Assembly (NCBI GenBank): GCA_030428385.1 | Contig: JAUIDY010000058.1 | Coordinates: forward strand, 1-38,331 | From: Rhodothermia bacterium | Lineage (GTDB): Bacteria > Bacteroidota > Rhodothermia > Rhodothermales > JAAAOL01 | DNA length: 38,331 nucleotides | Reading direction: 5' to 3' | In this document: positions 23,157-32,523 of the stretch, one piece after another | How the letters are laid out: the number at the start of each line of letters is the position of its first letter | Numbering within the stretch: the first letter of the stretch is position 1 | Notes under the pieces: model-generated | What the model saw: the letters and a program-made list of their open reading frames with translations, nothing else | Told to the model about the DNA's origin: nothing | The model's database searches: none | Made by a program: the position numbers and the translations under genes

Positions 23157-23930
23157 CTACAACGTTCTTGGAACGGTGCTGTGGGCAGCAGCGGCGAGTT
23201 CTGAAATGAAATGGGTATCCGGTCGGTGTTCAATGGCCGTGCCTACCACGATAAAGCTCGCTCCCGCTTGCACCTTGCGCGCGACCATGTCGGGGGAACG
23301 GAGTCCGCCTCCCACCATCAACGGAATCGAACAAACCTCTGAGATGGCGGCGACCATATCTTCGGGCACCGCCTGATCGGCCCCCGAGCCACCATCAGTG
23401 TAAAGCAACCGCATCCCCATCATCTCGGCAGCCAGGGCCGTGGCGGCGGCCACGTCGGGTTTGTGACGCGGAAGCGGCATGGAATGGCTCATGTATTGCG
23501 CCGTCGTCGCCCGTCCTGATTCCACCAGCATATACCCCGTGGAGATGGGTTCGATACCAAGCCGACGGATAAGCGGAGCGGCATGGACGTGTTGCCCAAA
23601 AAGATATTCTGGATTCCGGCCGCTGATGACCGAGAGGTACAACACCGCATCCAACTCGCCGGAAAGTTGGCTTAGCGTTCCTGGAAAACCAATCAAGGGC
23701 AATGCCGTCGCTTGTCGAATCGCCTGCACATATCGGTCGAGTTCCAGGGTGTGTAGCAGACTTCCACCGACGAACAACGCATCCACGCCCGCCTCGTGAC
23801 ATTGGGCTGCAAAGCGCGGCACGTTTGCCTCGGGCAACTTATCCGGGTCGATCAGCACGATAAATGCTGCGCCTCGCTGCTGCTGCACGTGAAGAAGATG
23901 GGTAAAAACAGACGAGCGCACAGCGGCCAT
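23157..23930 (-). CDS. geranylgeranylglyceryl phosphate synthase-like prenyltransferase (PcrB family)
   Basis: A 257-residue (beta/alpha)8 protein of the GGGPS/PcrB family. In archaea this enzyme joins a polyprenyl diphosphate to glycerol-1-phosphate; bacterial homologues, including those common in Bacteroidota, make related prenyl-glycerol ethers whose use is poorly known. Visible motifs are FIVLIDPDKL (about 22-31, metal-binding Asp), ALFVGGSLL, ISGRNPEYLFG, GYMLVESGRAT, LYTDGGSGA and the phosphate-binding VGGGLRSP and VGTAIEHRP. I chose the ATG at 23930 (MAAVRSSVFTH) because length and N-terminus then fit the family; an in-frame start at 23978 would add 16 residues. No glycerol-1-phosphate dehydrogenase is in the window. 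Confidence 0.92.
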   Translation of the reverse strand: MAAVRSSVFTHLLHVQQQRGAAFIVLIDPDKLPEANVPRFAAQCHEAGVDALFVGGSLLHTLELDRYVQAIRQATALPLIGFPGTLSQLSGELDAVLYLSVISGRNPEYLFGQHVHAAPLIRRLGIEPISTGYMLVESGRATTAQYMSHSMPLPRHKPDVAAATALAAEMMGMRLLYTDGGSGADQAVPEDMVAAISEVCSIPLMVGGGLRSPDMVARKVQAGASFIVVGTAIEHRPDTHFISELAAAAHSTVPRTL

Positions 23931-24072
23931 AATCGAGGCAAGAATGACAATTTTTTGCAGGTGAAAACTAGGCTGCACAGGGTTCTAGTTCAAGACTGCT
24001 CGTTTGAATGACTACAAGTCGGTGTTTGCTGGCCAAATCGTCGTCAATTAAAATAGGACGTGCAAACACGAT

Positions 24073-24513
24073 TCAGGAGTTTTTGAGCCATTCCGCCATA
24101 AATCCTACGACCGCAATAAATACACAAAGGGGCGAATAAAGACGTGTGTCTCGTCTCGCGAACGGAGTTGAATTGATGCTTTTAAAAAAGCCAACATACC
24201 GAAACTCTCCAATGGCACGAAGCAAGAAAATCAGAGGAATCCCCCACCCCACCACCACACGGATGCCGGGTGGAATGAACGATATCGCCTCGCCCAGTGA
24301 AAACAGGTAGAACAACGAAAAAAGGAGGAGCCCCGCCCCCACCACCACACAGTCGCGCCGAGTAGGCTTGATCAATGGATCGCCTTCGGGGGTTGTGGGC
24401 AACGCCGCTTCAAAACCGCGCACTTTTCCCGTCGCCCAGTAAAAATGTACCAGGCTCAAAAAAAGCAGCACTACCCCGTTTAGTATTCCAAAAAACCCAG
24501 TCCAGCTTACCAT
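24073..24513 (-). CDS. DUF3995 membrane protein
   Basis: A 146-residue integral membrane protein with four predicted helices (about 6-26, 58-78, 85-103, 128-143). The pattern LVHFYWATGKVRG near the first helix and the final helix followed by EWLKNS fit the DUF3995 family. Its function is not known. It begins 12 bp after the alaS stop on the same strand and is probably read through from alaS; I see no functional link between them. Confidence 0.8.
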   Translation of the reverse strand: MVSWTGFFGILNGVVLLFLSLVHFYWATGKVRGFEAALPTTPEGDPLIKPTRRDCVVVGAGLLLFSLFYLFSLGEAISFIPPGIRVVVGWGIPLIFLLRAIGEFRYVGFFKSINSTPFARRDTRLYSPLCVFIAVVGFMAEWLKNS

Positions 24514-24525
24514 TCCCGAGACATA

Positions 24526-27363
24526 TTACGCGAGCATAGCTTGAACAACTGCCGGAGCCTGTGCCAACGCCGCATCCAGGTTTTCGGGCTGCTTTCCACC
24601 AGCCGTGGCGAGGTTGGGCCGACCGCCACCGCCACCGCCTACCTGTTTCGCCAACGCGCCTACCAGTTTGCCTGCCTGCACCCCTTGCTTGATCAGGTCG
24701 GGGGATACGGTGGCGACGAGATAAACCTTCTCCCCTTCGGGGTCTATGGTGCCAAGCACGCCTACGCTGCCCTCGCCGAGGCGATCACTTAGTTTTTGCC
24801 CCAGATCCCGCAGCGTGTTCATGTCAGCGTCGGGCACACGCCCGGTAACGAGGCGAGCCGTTCCCACCGTGGCCGCGTTTTGAATGAGGGCGTCGAGGTG
24901 ACTTTCGAGTGTTTGCAGCCGGAGCGCTTCGAGTTCTTTTTCAAGCGTCTTCCGCGTTTCGAGCAAGGAGGCAATTTCTTCGTCGAGCGGCAAGCCACGG
25001 GTTTTAAACTGACCTCGAGCCCGCTCCAACTCGCCCACTTCGCGGTCGATATAAGCCAAGGCATCTTGCCCCGTCACGGCTTCCACGCGCCGTACTCCGG
25101 CGGCTACAGAGCCTTCCGAAAGGAATTTGAGCAGTCCAATCTCGCCCGTTGCATCTACATGGATGCCGCCGCATAACTCCACGGAATAATCCGGGTCGAA
25201 GGTGATCATACGGACGGTATCGCCATATTTTTCGCCGAAAAGCGCCATGGCACCGCGTGACACGGCTTCATCGAAACCGATGCTGGGCTCCTCTTGCTTG
25301 GCGATGTTGCGCTGGATGACTTCGTTGACACGCTGCTCCACCGCCTGAAGCTCTTCCGGGCTGACGCGCTCGAAGTGGCTGAAGTCGAACCGCAGCCGGT
25401 CTGGGGCCACCAGCGACCCTTTTTGCTGGACGTGCGAGCCGAGCGCCTCGCGGAGTGCCGCGTGGAGGAGATGAGTGGCCGTGTGGTGCTTCTTGATACG
25501 TTGGCGGCGCGCTGTATCAACGGCGGCCATGACGGGGGCATCAAGCACCGCAGGCAGTCGATCCACGATATGAACAAAGCGCCCCTTGTCTTTTTGTGTA
25601 TCCAACACTTGAACGATCTCATCGCCAACATACAACCGGCCGGTGTCTCCCACTTGCCCCCCGCTCTCGGCATAAAAGGGCGTCTGATCGAGCACAATTT
25701 CGTAGGTGGGCTCGCCGTCCGGAAGCGCCACCGTACGAACAGCCCGAATGACCGCTTTTTCGACATGCGCGTGGTCGTAGCCGACAAAGGCTTCGTCGCC
25801 CGTGCTGAGGGTTTGCCACGTGTCGGTGTCGCTGTGCACCACGCCGAACGACGCCGCAGCCCGTGCCCGGTCGCGCTGCTGTTGCATACACTCGTTGTAG
25901 CGCTTCATGTCTACCCCGAGCCCTTCTTCCCGCGCCATGAGTTGCGTCAGGTCTACCGGAAAGCCGTAGGTGTCGTGTAGCAGGAAGGCGACTTCTCCTG
26001 GGATTTTTTTCTGCGCTGCCACTTGAGCAAACTGATTAATCAAATCCTCCCGCCCCTCAACTTCCGGGTAGGCTTTTTGCAGCAGATCGAGTGCTTGGCT
26101 GTCCGTTTTGAGCGAGGAAAAGGGCTCATTAGACGTACTGGCTTTGACATAGGGCGCGATTCGTTCGAAAAATTGGATCCCGGTCCCCAGTGTTTCCAGA
26201 AAACTCTCTTCTTCGGCCTTGATCACCCGTTGGATATAATCCTCCCGCCGTACCAATTCGTCAAAGCCACCGCCCATCTTGTCCTTCAGCGGAGCAACGA
26301 GTTGGTACAGAAAGGGCGTCCGCATACCAAGGGTCTGATACCCATACCGCACCGCACGGCGCAAGATGCGGCGAATGACATAGCCTTGCCCTACGTTGCC
26401 TGGAATTACGCCGTCGGCGATGGCGAAGGCACACGTCCGCACATGATCGGCCACGACGCGCATCGCAATGCGAATTTTCTCGCGCTCAGCTTCATCGGTG
26501 GTTTCAATCTGATCGTACCCATTGATTTCTTTGCGCGGCGACAGGTCGGCGAGGGCCTGCAAAATGGGGGCAAAAAGATCGGTGTCGTAGGTGCTGCCGT
26601 TGGTGTCCTGCAGCACGCCGACGATGCGCTCGAAACCCATTCCCGTATCTACGTGCTTGGCCGCAAGGGGCTTAAGCGATCCATCGGGCTGGGCGTTATA
26701 CTGGATAAACACGAGGTTCCAGATCTCCATCACCCGCGGGTCGTCTTTGTTGACGAGGTCGCGGCCCGGCGTCTGGGCCCGTTCTTCATCGCTGCGCAGG
26801 TCCACATGCAACTCTGAGCACGGCCCGCATGGCCCCGTGTCTCCCATCATCCAGAAGTTGTCCTTCGAGTTGCCGTAAAGCACATGTTCGGGAATGATGC
26901 CCGTCTCGCTTTTCCACAGGGCGGCGGCTTCATCGTCGGCTTCCAGCCCCAGCTTATCGTCTCCTTCGTGGACCGTAGCATAAAGGCGGTCTGGCTCCAG
27001 TCCCCACCGATCTACCAGGAGTTCCCATGCCCACTGGATGGCTTCGCGCTTGAAATAGTCGCCAAAGCTCCAGTTGCCCAGCATCTCGAAAAAAGTATGG
27101 TGGTACGTATCGTAGCCCACCTCTTCGAGGTCGTTGTGTTTGCCGGATACGCGCAAACACTTTTGGGTGTCCGCCGCACGGACGTAGGAACGACTGCCCG
27201 TGCCCAGGAAGACGTCCTTGAACTGGTTCATTCCTGCATTCGTGAACAGGAGCGTCGGATCGTCGTGAGGCACCAGCGAGGCACTCCGCACGATTTCGTG
27301 GCCTTTCTCACGAAAAAAGTCGAGAAATTGCTGGCGGATTTGTTCTGAGGTGAGCTGTGGCAT
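24526..27363 (-). CDS. alaS: alanyl-tRNA synthetase
   Basis: A 945-residue AlaRS charging tRNA-Ala. The class II catalytic core begins LTSEQIRQQFLDFFREKGHEIV and contains the FTNAGMNQFKDVFLG motif. The editing domain zinc site is His627-xxx-His631 (HHTATHLL) and Cys731-xxx-His735 (ELCGGIH). The C-terminal DHHA1/C-Ala part ends with the glycine run KQVGGGGGGRPNLATAGG. It is about 70 residues longer than the E. coli enzyme, mainly through an insertion in the catalytic half (region YVKASTSNEPFSS to AAQKK), which is common in Bacteroidota-type AlaRS. The ATG at 27363 is the family start; an in-frame opening to 27489 has no family likeness. It is divergent from the DUF4097 gene. Confidence 0.98.
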   Translation of the reverse strand: MPQLTSEQIRQQFLDFFREKGHEIVRSASLVPHDDPTLLFTNAGMNQFKDVFLGTGSRSYVRAADTQKCLRVSGKHNDLEEVGYDTYHHTFFEMLGNWSFGDYFKREAIQWAWELLVDRWGLEPDRLYATVHEGDDKLGLEADDEAAALWKSETGIIPEHVLYGNSKDNFWMMGDTGPCGPCSELHVDLRSDEERAQTPGRDLVNKDDPRVMEIWNLVFIQYNAQPDGSLKPLAAKHVDTGMGFERIVGVLQDTNGSTYDTDLFAPILQALADLSPRKEINGYDQIETTDEAEREKIRIAMRVVADHVRTCAFAIADGVIPGNVGQGYVIRRILRRAVRYGYQTLGMRTPFLYQLVAPLKDKMGGGFDELVRREDYIQRVIKAEEESFLETLGTGIQFFERIAPYVKASTSNEPFSSLKTDSQALDLLQKAYPEVEGREDLINQFAQVAAQKKIPGEVAFLLHDTYGFPVDLTQLMAREEGLGVDMKRYNECMQQQRDRARAAASFGVVHSDTDTWQTLSTGDEAFVGYDHAHVEKAVIRAVRTVALPDGEPTYEIVLDQTPFYAESGGQVGDTGRLYVGDEIVQVLDTQKDKGRFVHIVDRLPAVLDAPVMAAVDTARRQRIKKHHTATHLLHAALREALGSHVQQKGSLVAPDRLRFDFSHFERVSPEELQAVEQRVNEVIQRNIAKQEEPSIGFDEAVSRGAMALFGEKYGDTVRMITFDPDYSVELCGGIHVDATGEIGLLKFLSEGSVAAGVRRVEAVTGQDALAYIDREVGELERARGQFKTRGLPLDEEIASLLETRKTLEKELEALRLQTLESHLDALIQNAATVGTARLVTGRVPDADMNTLRDLGQKLSDRLGEGSVGVLGTIDPEGEKVYLVATVSPDLIKQGVQAGKLVGALAKQVGGGGGGRPNLATAGGKQPENLDAALAQAPAVVQAMLA

Positions 27364-27568
27364 AGGTATAGGTGACGGGCGGTCGATGATCAAAAGCACA
27401 GATCCAACGAAACTAACTCCGCCTCGGTCCAACATCCGCGCTTGTCGGGCGAAGATGGCGCAAAAAATAGGATGTCTGTGCTTCCACACATCTTCAACTA
27501 GGCGCGTAACATCTAGGAATTGAGAAGCGTATTTCTTCCTTTACCACCGTTCCCACCTGACTACATAC

Positions 27569-28696
27569 ATGACCATGCCGATACGCGTCCTGCTTCTTTC
27601 CTGCACCTTGCTTCTTTTTTTCTCTTCCGTCGATGCCCAAACGAGGCGCAGCAGCCTGCATAACGAAGAGGTCATGGCGGACATGCGGTTTGATGCCTCG
27701 CCCGGCGGGGATTTGGAAATCAAAGTAGGAGACGCCGACGTACGGCACTTCACCGGCAGCGACGAGGCGGTCTTGGTAAAGATCACGTTGTTCGGGCGGG
27801 ACATGGAGCGGGCCCGCGACTTCTACGAGCGTCAGCATTTCGATGTTGGAAACAATGGCAACACCGTTTTTGTGGAGACGGACCCGGAAGAAAACCTCTG
27901 GCGCATGTTTCGAAATGACTGGCGCAACCACCCCCAGATTCTAGTGGAGGTGACGACCCCGGCACAGTTTAATCTGCGGCTTCGCACTTCCGACGGTGAT
28001 GTGTATTTGGAGACCCTGGAAGGCGACATTCACGCCTCCACCTCCGATGGCGACATCCGTGCCGACGGCCTCTTCGGCCCCACGGTGTTACATTCATCGG
28101 ACGGTGACATTGCCGTCAAAAATATGGAGGGGACGAACCTGGAAGCCCACACTTCGGATGGCGACCTTCGGTTTGAAACCGTCTCGGCAGCGACGATCGA
28201 ACTGGAAACGTCGGATGGGGACATCTACGCCCGTACCTTGCACGGTGCGGTAACGATCAAAACCTCCGACGGCGATATTGAAATCGGCGAAATGGAAGGC
28301 GAGACGTTAACCGCCCGTACCTCGGATGGCGACATCCGGTTTGGGTACTTGCTGGCCAACGACGCCCAGGTACGAACCTCAGATGGTGACATCAACCTCG
28401 AACATGTAGAGGGAAGCCTTACCGCCATCGGTGGTGATGGGGATTTATACATCGGCCTGGAAAAACCTTCCGATGTTACCCTTCAAACCAGCGATGGCGA
28501 TATTGAGATCAATGCTCCGGCTTCCCTCGCCGCAGACCTCTATCTGCGCGGGGATGGCGTCTATATCGACCGTGCGTTCGAGTTCTCCGGCCGCATCGAT
28601 GACGACCACGAGCGCGCCGAAGGCCGCCTTGGCAATGGTGGTGCCCCCCTAGAGGCGCGCACCAGCGATGGCTCCATTCGGCTGCACGTTCGCTAA
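27569..28696 (+). CDS. exported DUF4097-type beta-solenoid with TSDGD repeats
   Basis: A 375-residue secreted protein. The signal peptide covers about residues 1-25 (ends SSVDAQ). Residues about 137-375 are a repeat array with TSDGD or SSDGD recurring nine times at 18-20 residue spacing, plus one GDGD and a last TSDGS. Each unit has one strand before and one after the turn, the pattern of the DUF4097 adhesin-like right-handed solenoid. Such proteins are often encoded near anti-sigma or envelope genes; here the neighbours are alaS (divergent) and a thiolase (convergent, stops 5 bp apart). Function is unknown. ATG at 27569 or 27575 are both possible. Confidence 0.85.
   Translation: MTMPIRVLLLSCTLLLFFSSVDAQTRRSSLHNEEVMADMRFDASPGGDLEIKVGDADVRHFTGSDEAVLVKITLFGRDMERARDFYERQHFDVGNNGNTVFVETDPEENLWRMFRNDWRNHPQILVEVTTPAQFNLRLRTSDGDVYLETLEGDIHASTSDGDIRADGLFGPTVLHSSDGDIAVKNMEGTNLEAHTSDGDLRFETVSAATIELETSDGDIYARTLHGAVTIKTSDGDIEIGEMEGETLTARTSDGDIRFGYLLANDAQVRTSDGDINLEHVEGSLTAIGGDGDLYIGLEKPSDVTLQTSDGDIEINAPASLAADLYLRGDGVYIDRAFEFSGRIDDDHERAEGRLGNGGAPLEARTSDGSIRLHVR
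27980..28540 (+). repeat. TSDGD-coding tandem repeats (about 57-60 bp)
   Basis: The DNA motif ACNTCNGANGGNGAYAT recurs about every 57-60 bp and codes for the TSDGDI turns of the DUF4097 protein. Spacing varies by one or two codons, so this is an old, diverged array rather than a recent tandem duplication. Confidence 0.85.
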
Positions 28697-28701
28697 GGCA
28701 T

Positions 28702-29895
28702 TTACACCAACGAAAGCGAGACAGCCGTCCCGCCGCCGGTGCCATGGCAAATTGAGGCCAGCCCGTGCTGCTTGTTCTGCCGCCGCAGCGCATGCAAAAG
28801 CGTAACGACGATGCGGGCACCTGAACACCCGATGGGGTGTCCCAAGGCAATGGCCCCACCATGAACATTGAGCTGGTCATAATTCACGCCCAACTCGCGG
28901 TGGATCAACACGCTGTTAACGGCAAAAGCCTCGTTGTTTTCGAACAAATCGAAGTCGGCAAGGGAGTGCTCCGTGCGGTCTAACAAACGACGCACGGCAG
29001 GCAAGGGCGCTTCGGCAAAACGCCAGGGTTCACCTGCTGCCCAGCTTCCGCCATGCACAACCGCCAGTGGCGTCAACCCCCACTGGTCAACCGCAGCTTG
29101 ACTGGCCACTAGCAAGACCGCTGCGCCATCTGAAATCTGGGAGGAGTTGCCCGCCGTAAGCGTCCCTTCCGGGTTAAAGGCAGGACGCAGCTTACCGAGG
29201 CTTGCCTCCGTTGTCCCTGCCCGAATGCCTTCATCTGCCACAAGCTGGCGGGTCTCGCGACGCTCCCGGTAGTCAAGCGGGGTGATTTCGTCATCAAAGG
29301 CACCGGCTGCCGTGGCGGCTTCGGCGCGCTGCTGCGACATGGCGGCAATGAAGTCGAGATCCGCACGGGTAATTCCTTTGTCCGCAATGAGGCGTTCGGT
29401 CTGGTCACCCATCGCTTCGCCACTCATGGGGTCGGAAAGCCCATCGCGGTACAGCACATCGACGAAGTGATTCCCTCCGTTCCCCACGAGGTACTTCAGC
29501 CCCCAACGGGCCCCGCTGGAAACGTGGAAGCCTGCATTGGTCATGGACTCGACGCCACCTGCCAGGATCAGGTCAGCCTCTCCGGCCTTGATCATGGTTG
29601 CGGCATTCATCAGTGCCATCATGCCCGAGGAACAGACCATGTCTATTGCCATGGCATCGACGTGGGTAGGAATGCCTGCTTTGAACGCTGCCTGCCGAGG
29701 GATGAGTTGTCCATGCCCTGCACGGAGCACATTTCCCATGATGATAAAGTCGAGGGCCCCTCCTTCAATGCCTGCCTGTTCTAACGCGGCTTGCATGACC
29801 GGAGCGGCCAGGTCTGCGGGTTGATGCTGTTGCAAGGCCCCGCCAAAACGACCAATGGCACTGCGGGTGGCTGCAACGATATAAACGGTTTGCAT
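28702..29895 (-). CDS. acetyl-CoA acetyltransferase (thiolase)
   Basis: A 397-residue thiolase. It condenses two acyl-CoA or cleaves 3-ketoacyl-CoA. Active-site residues are present: Cys88 (MVCSSGMMA), the NEAFAV loop, His in GGAIALGHPIGCSGARI and the second Cys383. The last motif reads CHGTGGGTA rather than the usual CxGGGxG, with extra residues between Cys and the glycines, which is seen in some thiolase subgroups. Length fits the biosynthetic acetoacetyl-CoA type (AtoB/PhaA-like), but I cannot exclude a degradative role: no fadB, phaB or mevalonate gene is adjacent. It is separated from the upstream operon by a terminator and is convergent with the DUF4097 gene. Confidence 0.93.
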   Translation of the reverse strand: MQTVYIVAATRSAIGRFGGALQQHQPADLAAPVMQAALEQAGIEGGALDFIIMGNVLRAGHGQLIPRQAAFKAGIPTHVDAMAIDMVCSSGMMALMNAATMIKAGEADLILAGGVESMTNAGFHVSSGARWGLKYLVGNGGNHFVDVLYRDGLSDPMSGEAMGDQTERLIADKGITRADLDFIAAMSQQRAEAATAAGAFDDEITPLDYRERRETRQLVADEGIRAGTTEASLGKLRPAFNPEGTLTAGNSSQISDGAAVLLVASQAAVDQWGLTPLAVVHGGSWAAGEPWRFAEAPLPAVRRLLDRTEHSLADFDLFENNEAFAVNSVLIHRELGVNYDQLNVHGGAIALGHPIGCSGARIVVTLLHALRRQNKQHGLASICHGTGGGTAVSLSLV

Positions 29896-29923
29896 GGTGA
29901 ATAATCCAGGTTAGTGGTTTATG

Positions 29924-29958
29924 TAAAAAGGCGACGTACAAGGAACGTGTACTCCGCC
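29924..29958 (-). terminator. intrinsic terminator after the SnoaL-like gene
   Basis: GGCG/CGCC and GTACA/TGTAC form a stem of nine or more pairs around a 7-nt loop. On the minus strand it is followed by CTTTTTAC. It lies 12 bp past the SnoaL-like stop and separates that operon from the thiolase. Confidence 0.8.
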
Positions 29959-29969
29959 GTGTTATGCCT

Positions 29970-30371
29970 TTAAAAAGGGGTAAAACAATCGTAATTGCGT
30001 TGGCGAGAAATCTTTTCTCCATCGAATTCAAGAAAGACCGCAAATCGAGCCCGCATCGTGTCACCAGCCTGGAGTGATCCAACGGTTAGCGCCAGGATGC
30101 CCGTCCAGGCCACCTCCGCAACCACCTGCTGCCCCTCGCATACCAAATTCTGGATCTGGTACCGCTGAGATTCCATCAGCATCTTCCCCCGTGCAGCCCC
30201 ATCGAGCAACCCCGACAGATCCCGGGTGATGGTCTGAGGCGTCAGGAAGTTGGGAAACTCAACTTGCACTACGTCTTCCGAAAAAAAGGCGGCGAGATCG
30301 GCTCCGGTGACACCTGCTTCCAGGGCTGCAAAATACCGACGGGTACAAGCTACTAGGTCTGGTCCCCTCAT
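29970..30371 (-). CDS. SnoaL-like / NTF2-fold protein
   Basis: A 133-residue protein of the NTF2-like superfamily (SnoaL-like). The N-terminal helix VACTRRYFAALEAG, the SEDVVQVEFPNFLTP strand and the closing RARFAVFLEFDGEKISRQRNYDCF sheet are typical. Such folds serve as small isomerases, hydrolases or binding proteins; the polar pocket residues do not reveal the substrate here. It starts 28 bp after the YyaL-like gene on the same strand and is the last gene before a good terminator, so it is probably the tail of the NUDIX-IF2B/SDR/YyaL operon. Confidence 0.82.
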   Translation of the reverse strand: MRGPDLVACTRRYFAALEAGVTGADLAAFFSEDVVQVEFPNFLTPQTITRDLSGLLDGAARGKMLMESQRYQIQNLVCEGQQVVAEVAWTGILALTVGSLQAGDTMRARFAVFLEFDGEKISRQRNYDCFTPF

Positions 30372-30399
30372 AAAACACGTTCAGGTTGAAAAAGATGGT

Positions 30400-32472
30400 T
30401 CAGGTTGGCAAGGTAGCCTTCGGGGAAAGTAACTTCACCATTTCCTCTACCGAGGTGGTGGGTGCTGCACACCGGTGCTGATGACAGACGTAAGCGGTGG
30501 CTTTTCCATCAAGTGCGCCGTATGAATCTAAAAACGGAGCGATTGCAACCAAGTCGGCTACCGGTCCTGAGGGCCGCAAAACCACCACTTTATGAGGGAC
30601 ATAGTGTTGACGCACCGCCGCAATCATAGCCTGCGTGTCGTCGTTCTCTGGCGTTCCCACGATTACGACCTCAAAGGCATCATCCTCTGCAAATTGCCAT
30701 GCCGTTAACAGGGCGGTAAATCCTGAAGGATGACGGGATACCAGGGGAAGAAACGCCTGATATAACGCTTCTCCTTTTTCTTCATATGTCCCATTTCCCG
30801 TAAGGCGGCTTAGCCGGAGGAGGTTCATGAGGGCCACTGAGTTGCCCGAAGGCAAGGCACCATCCGATCCTTCTTTCTGACGCACGAGCAAGGCCTCGGC
30901 ATCATCGGCCGTAAGAAAATATCCTCCGTGTTCGGCGTCCCAGAAATACTGATCCAACTGCTGCTGGAATTGAATGGCGTCCGAGAGGTACCGTACATCA
31001 AACGTTGTTTCGTAGCAATCCAGCAGGGCGGCAATAAAAAAGGCATAGTCGTCCAGCATGCCTGGCACTCCTGCTTCCCCGCAGCGCCATCGGTGCCACA
31101 GCCGCCCCTCGTCATTCTGGAGGGAATGACAGACAAAACGGGCCCCTTCCACGGCGCGTTCGACGTACAAAGGCTCGTCAAAAACCTGTCCGGCCCGGGC
31201 AAACGCCGAGATCATAAGCCCATTCCAGTCCGTGAGCACCTTGTCATCTTTCTCGGGATGGATACGCTCCTCGCGGTGCTCGAACAGCCGTTGGCGCACG
31301 GATGCCATTGCTGTGCTAAGCGCGGTATCGGTGATCGGTTCTAGGAGAAACGGAATGTTTTCCCCCGTCCGTTGCCGGGTTGCTTCGTCCTCAAAATTTC
31401 CTTCCGGTGCGAAGCTGTACACCTCCATAAACTGCCTACCACGTTCAGGGCCAAGCACCTGTTCGACTTCTTTTCCTTCCCAAACATAAAATTTCCCTTC
31501 CCGACCTTCGCTGTCCGCGTCTTCGGCAGAATAAAAGCCTCCTGCTGAATCGGTCATATCGCGGCTCACATACGTGAGGATGTCGCGGGCGGTCTGTTCG
31601 AAAAGGTGATCGCCGGTTGCCTCAAATGCTTCGGTATAAGCCAGCGCCAGCATGGCCTGGTCATACAGCATTTTTTCGAAATGTGGAAGCCGCCACACCC
31701 GGTCGGTAGAGTAGCGGTGGAACCCATATCCAAGGTGGTCCCAGATCCCTCCCATCCGCATATGGTGTAAGGTTTTTGCCACCATGTCCCAGGCATGTGT
31801 ATTCCCGGTGCGGTGCCCATACCGAAGCAAAAAAATGAGGGTGTGAGGAGAAGGAAACTTGGGCGCGTTTCCGAAACCTCCAAATTGTGAATCGAAGCGC
31901 TCCTCAAGGTGGGTAAAGGCCTTTGCGACCGTGTCAACGGATTCGTTGGGGGTGTTGATTGTAAGCCGACTGCTCTGTTGAAGCAGGTGAACCAACTCCT
32001 CGGCTGTTTCGCCCAGCCGACCGCGGTGGTTCGTCCAGGCTTCCTGTACCCGAGGTATAAAATCGAGCATCCCCAGTCGACCGTGGCGGGTGGTTTTGGG
32101 CAAATACGTGGCGGCAAAAAACGGCCGTTTATCAGGAAATAAAAGCACTGTCAGCGGCCATCCCCCATGCCCCGTCATCATCTGGCACACCGACATATAC
32201 AATTGATCGACATCCGGCCGCTCTTCCCGGTCCACCTTGATGTTCACAAAGGCCTCGTTCATGAGACGGGCCACGGTCTTGTCCTCGAAGGACTCATGGG
32301 CCATGACGTGGCACCAATGGCAGGTCGCATATCCGATGGACAAAAAAACAGGCCGGTCCAACCGTTTTGCCTCCTCAAATGCCGCCTCTCCCCAGGGCCA
32401 CCAATCGACGGGATTGTCTTGATGTTGAAGCAAGTACGGACTGAGGGTCTGCGCGAGGCGGTTGGGCATCAT
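30400..32472 (-). CDS. thioredoxin-fold/six-hairpin protein of the YyaL (DUF255, spermatogenesis-associated 20) family
   Basis: A 690-residue cytoplasmic protein. Residues 1 to about 160 are the DUF255 thioredoxin-like domain: [25 protein letters not shown], then Cys51-His-Trp-Cys54 in [16 protein letters not shown], then [12 protein letters not shown]-like and GGWPLTV. The remainder is an (alpha/alpha)6 barrel similar to N-acylglucosamine epimerases ([38 protein letters not shown]). The family is widespread, with unclear function; redox or sugar-related roles have been suggested. Two adjacent ATG codons (32472 and 32469) could start it. It lies 51 bp after the SDR gene on the same strand. 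Confidence 0.93.
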   Translation of the reverse strand: MMPNRLAQTLSPYLLQHQDNPVDWWPWGEAAFEEAKRLDRPVFLSIGYATCHWCHVMAHESFEDKTVARLMNEAFVNIKVDREERPDVDQLYMSVCQMMTGHGGWPLTVLLFPDKRPFFAATYLPKTTRHGRLGMLDFIPRVQEAWTNHRGRLGETAEELVHLLQQSSRLTINTPNESVDTVAKAFTHLEERFDSQFGGFGNAPKFPSPHTLIFLLRYGHRTGNTHAWDMVAKTLHHMRMGGIWDHLGYGFHRYSTDRVWRLPHFEKMLYDQAMLALAYTEAFEATGDHLFEQTARDILTYVSRDMTDSAGGFYSAEDADSEGREGKFYVWEGKEVEQVLGPERGRQFMEVYSFAPEGNFEDEATRQRTGENIPFLLEPITDTALSTAMASVRQRLFEHREERIHPEKDDKVLTDWNGLMISAFARAGQVFDEPLYVERAVEGARFVCHSLQNDEGRLWHRWRCGEAGVPGMLDDYAFFIAALLDCYETTFDVRYLSDAIQFQQQLDQYFWDAEHGGYFLTADDAEALLVRQKEGSDGALPSGNSVALMNLLRLSRLTGNGTYEEKGEALYQAFLPLVSRHPSGFTALLTAWQFAEDDAFEVVIVGTPENDDTQAMIAAVRQHYVPHKVVVLRPSGPVADLVAIAPFLDSYGALDGKATAYVCHQHRCAAPTTSVEEMVKLLSPKATLPT

Positions 32473-32523
32473 TATCACCAGAGAAGGGGATCTCCCAACG
32501 TTTGAGCCCCGCGAACGTTCGGC

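Noticed and set aside
26023-26817. Plus-strand frame of 264 codons inside alaS
   Set aside because: Antisense shadow of the AlaRS catalytic domain.
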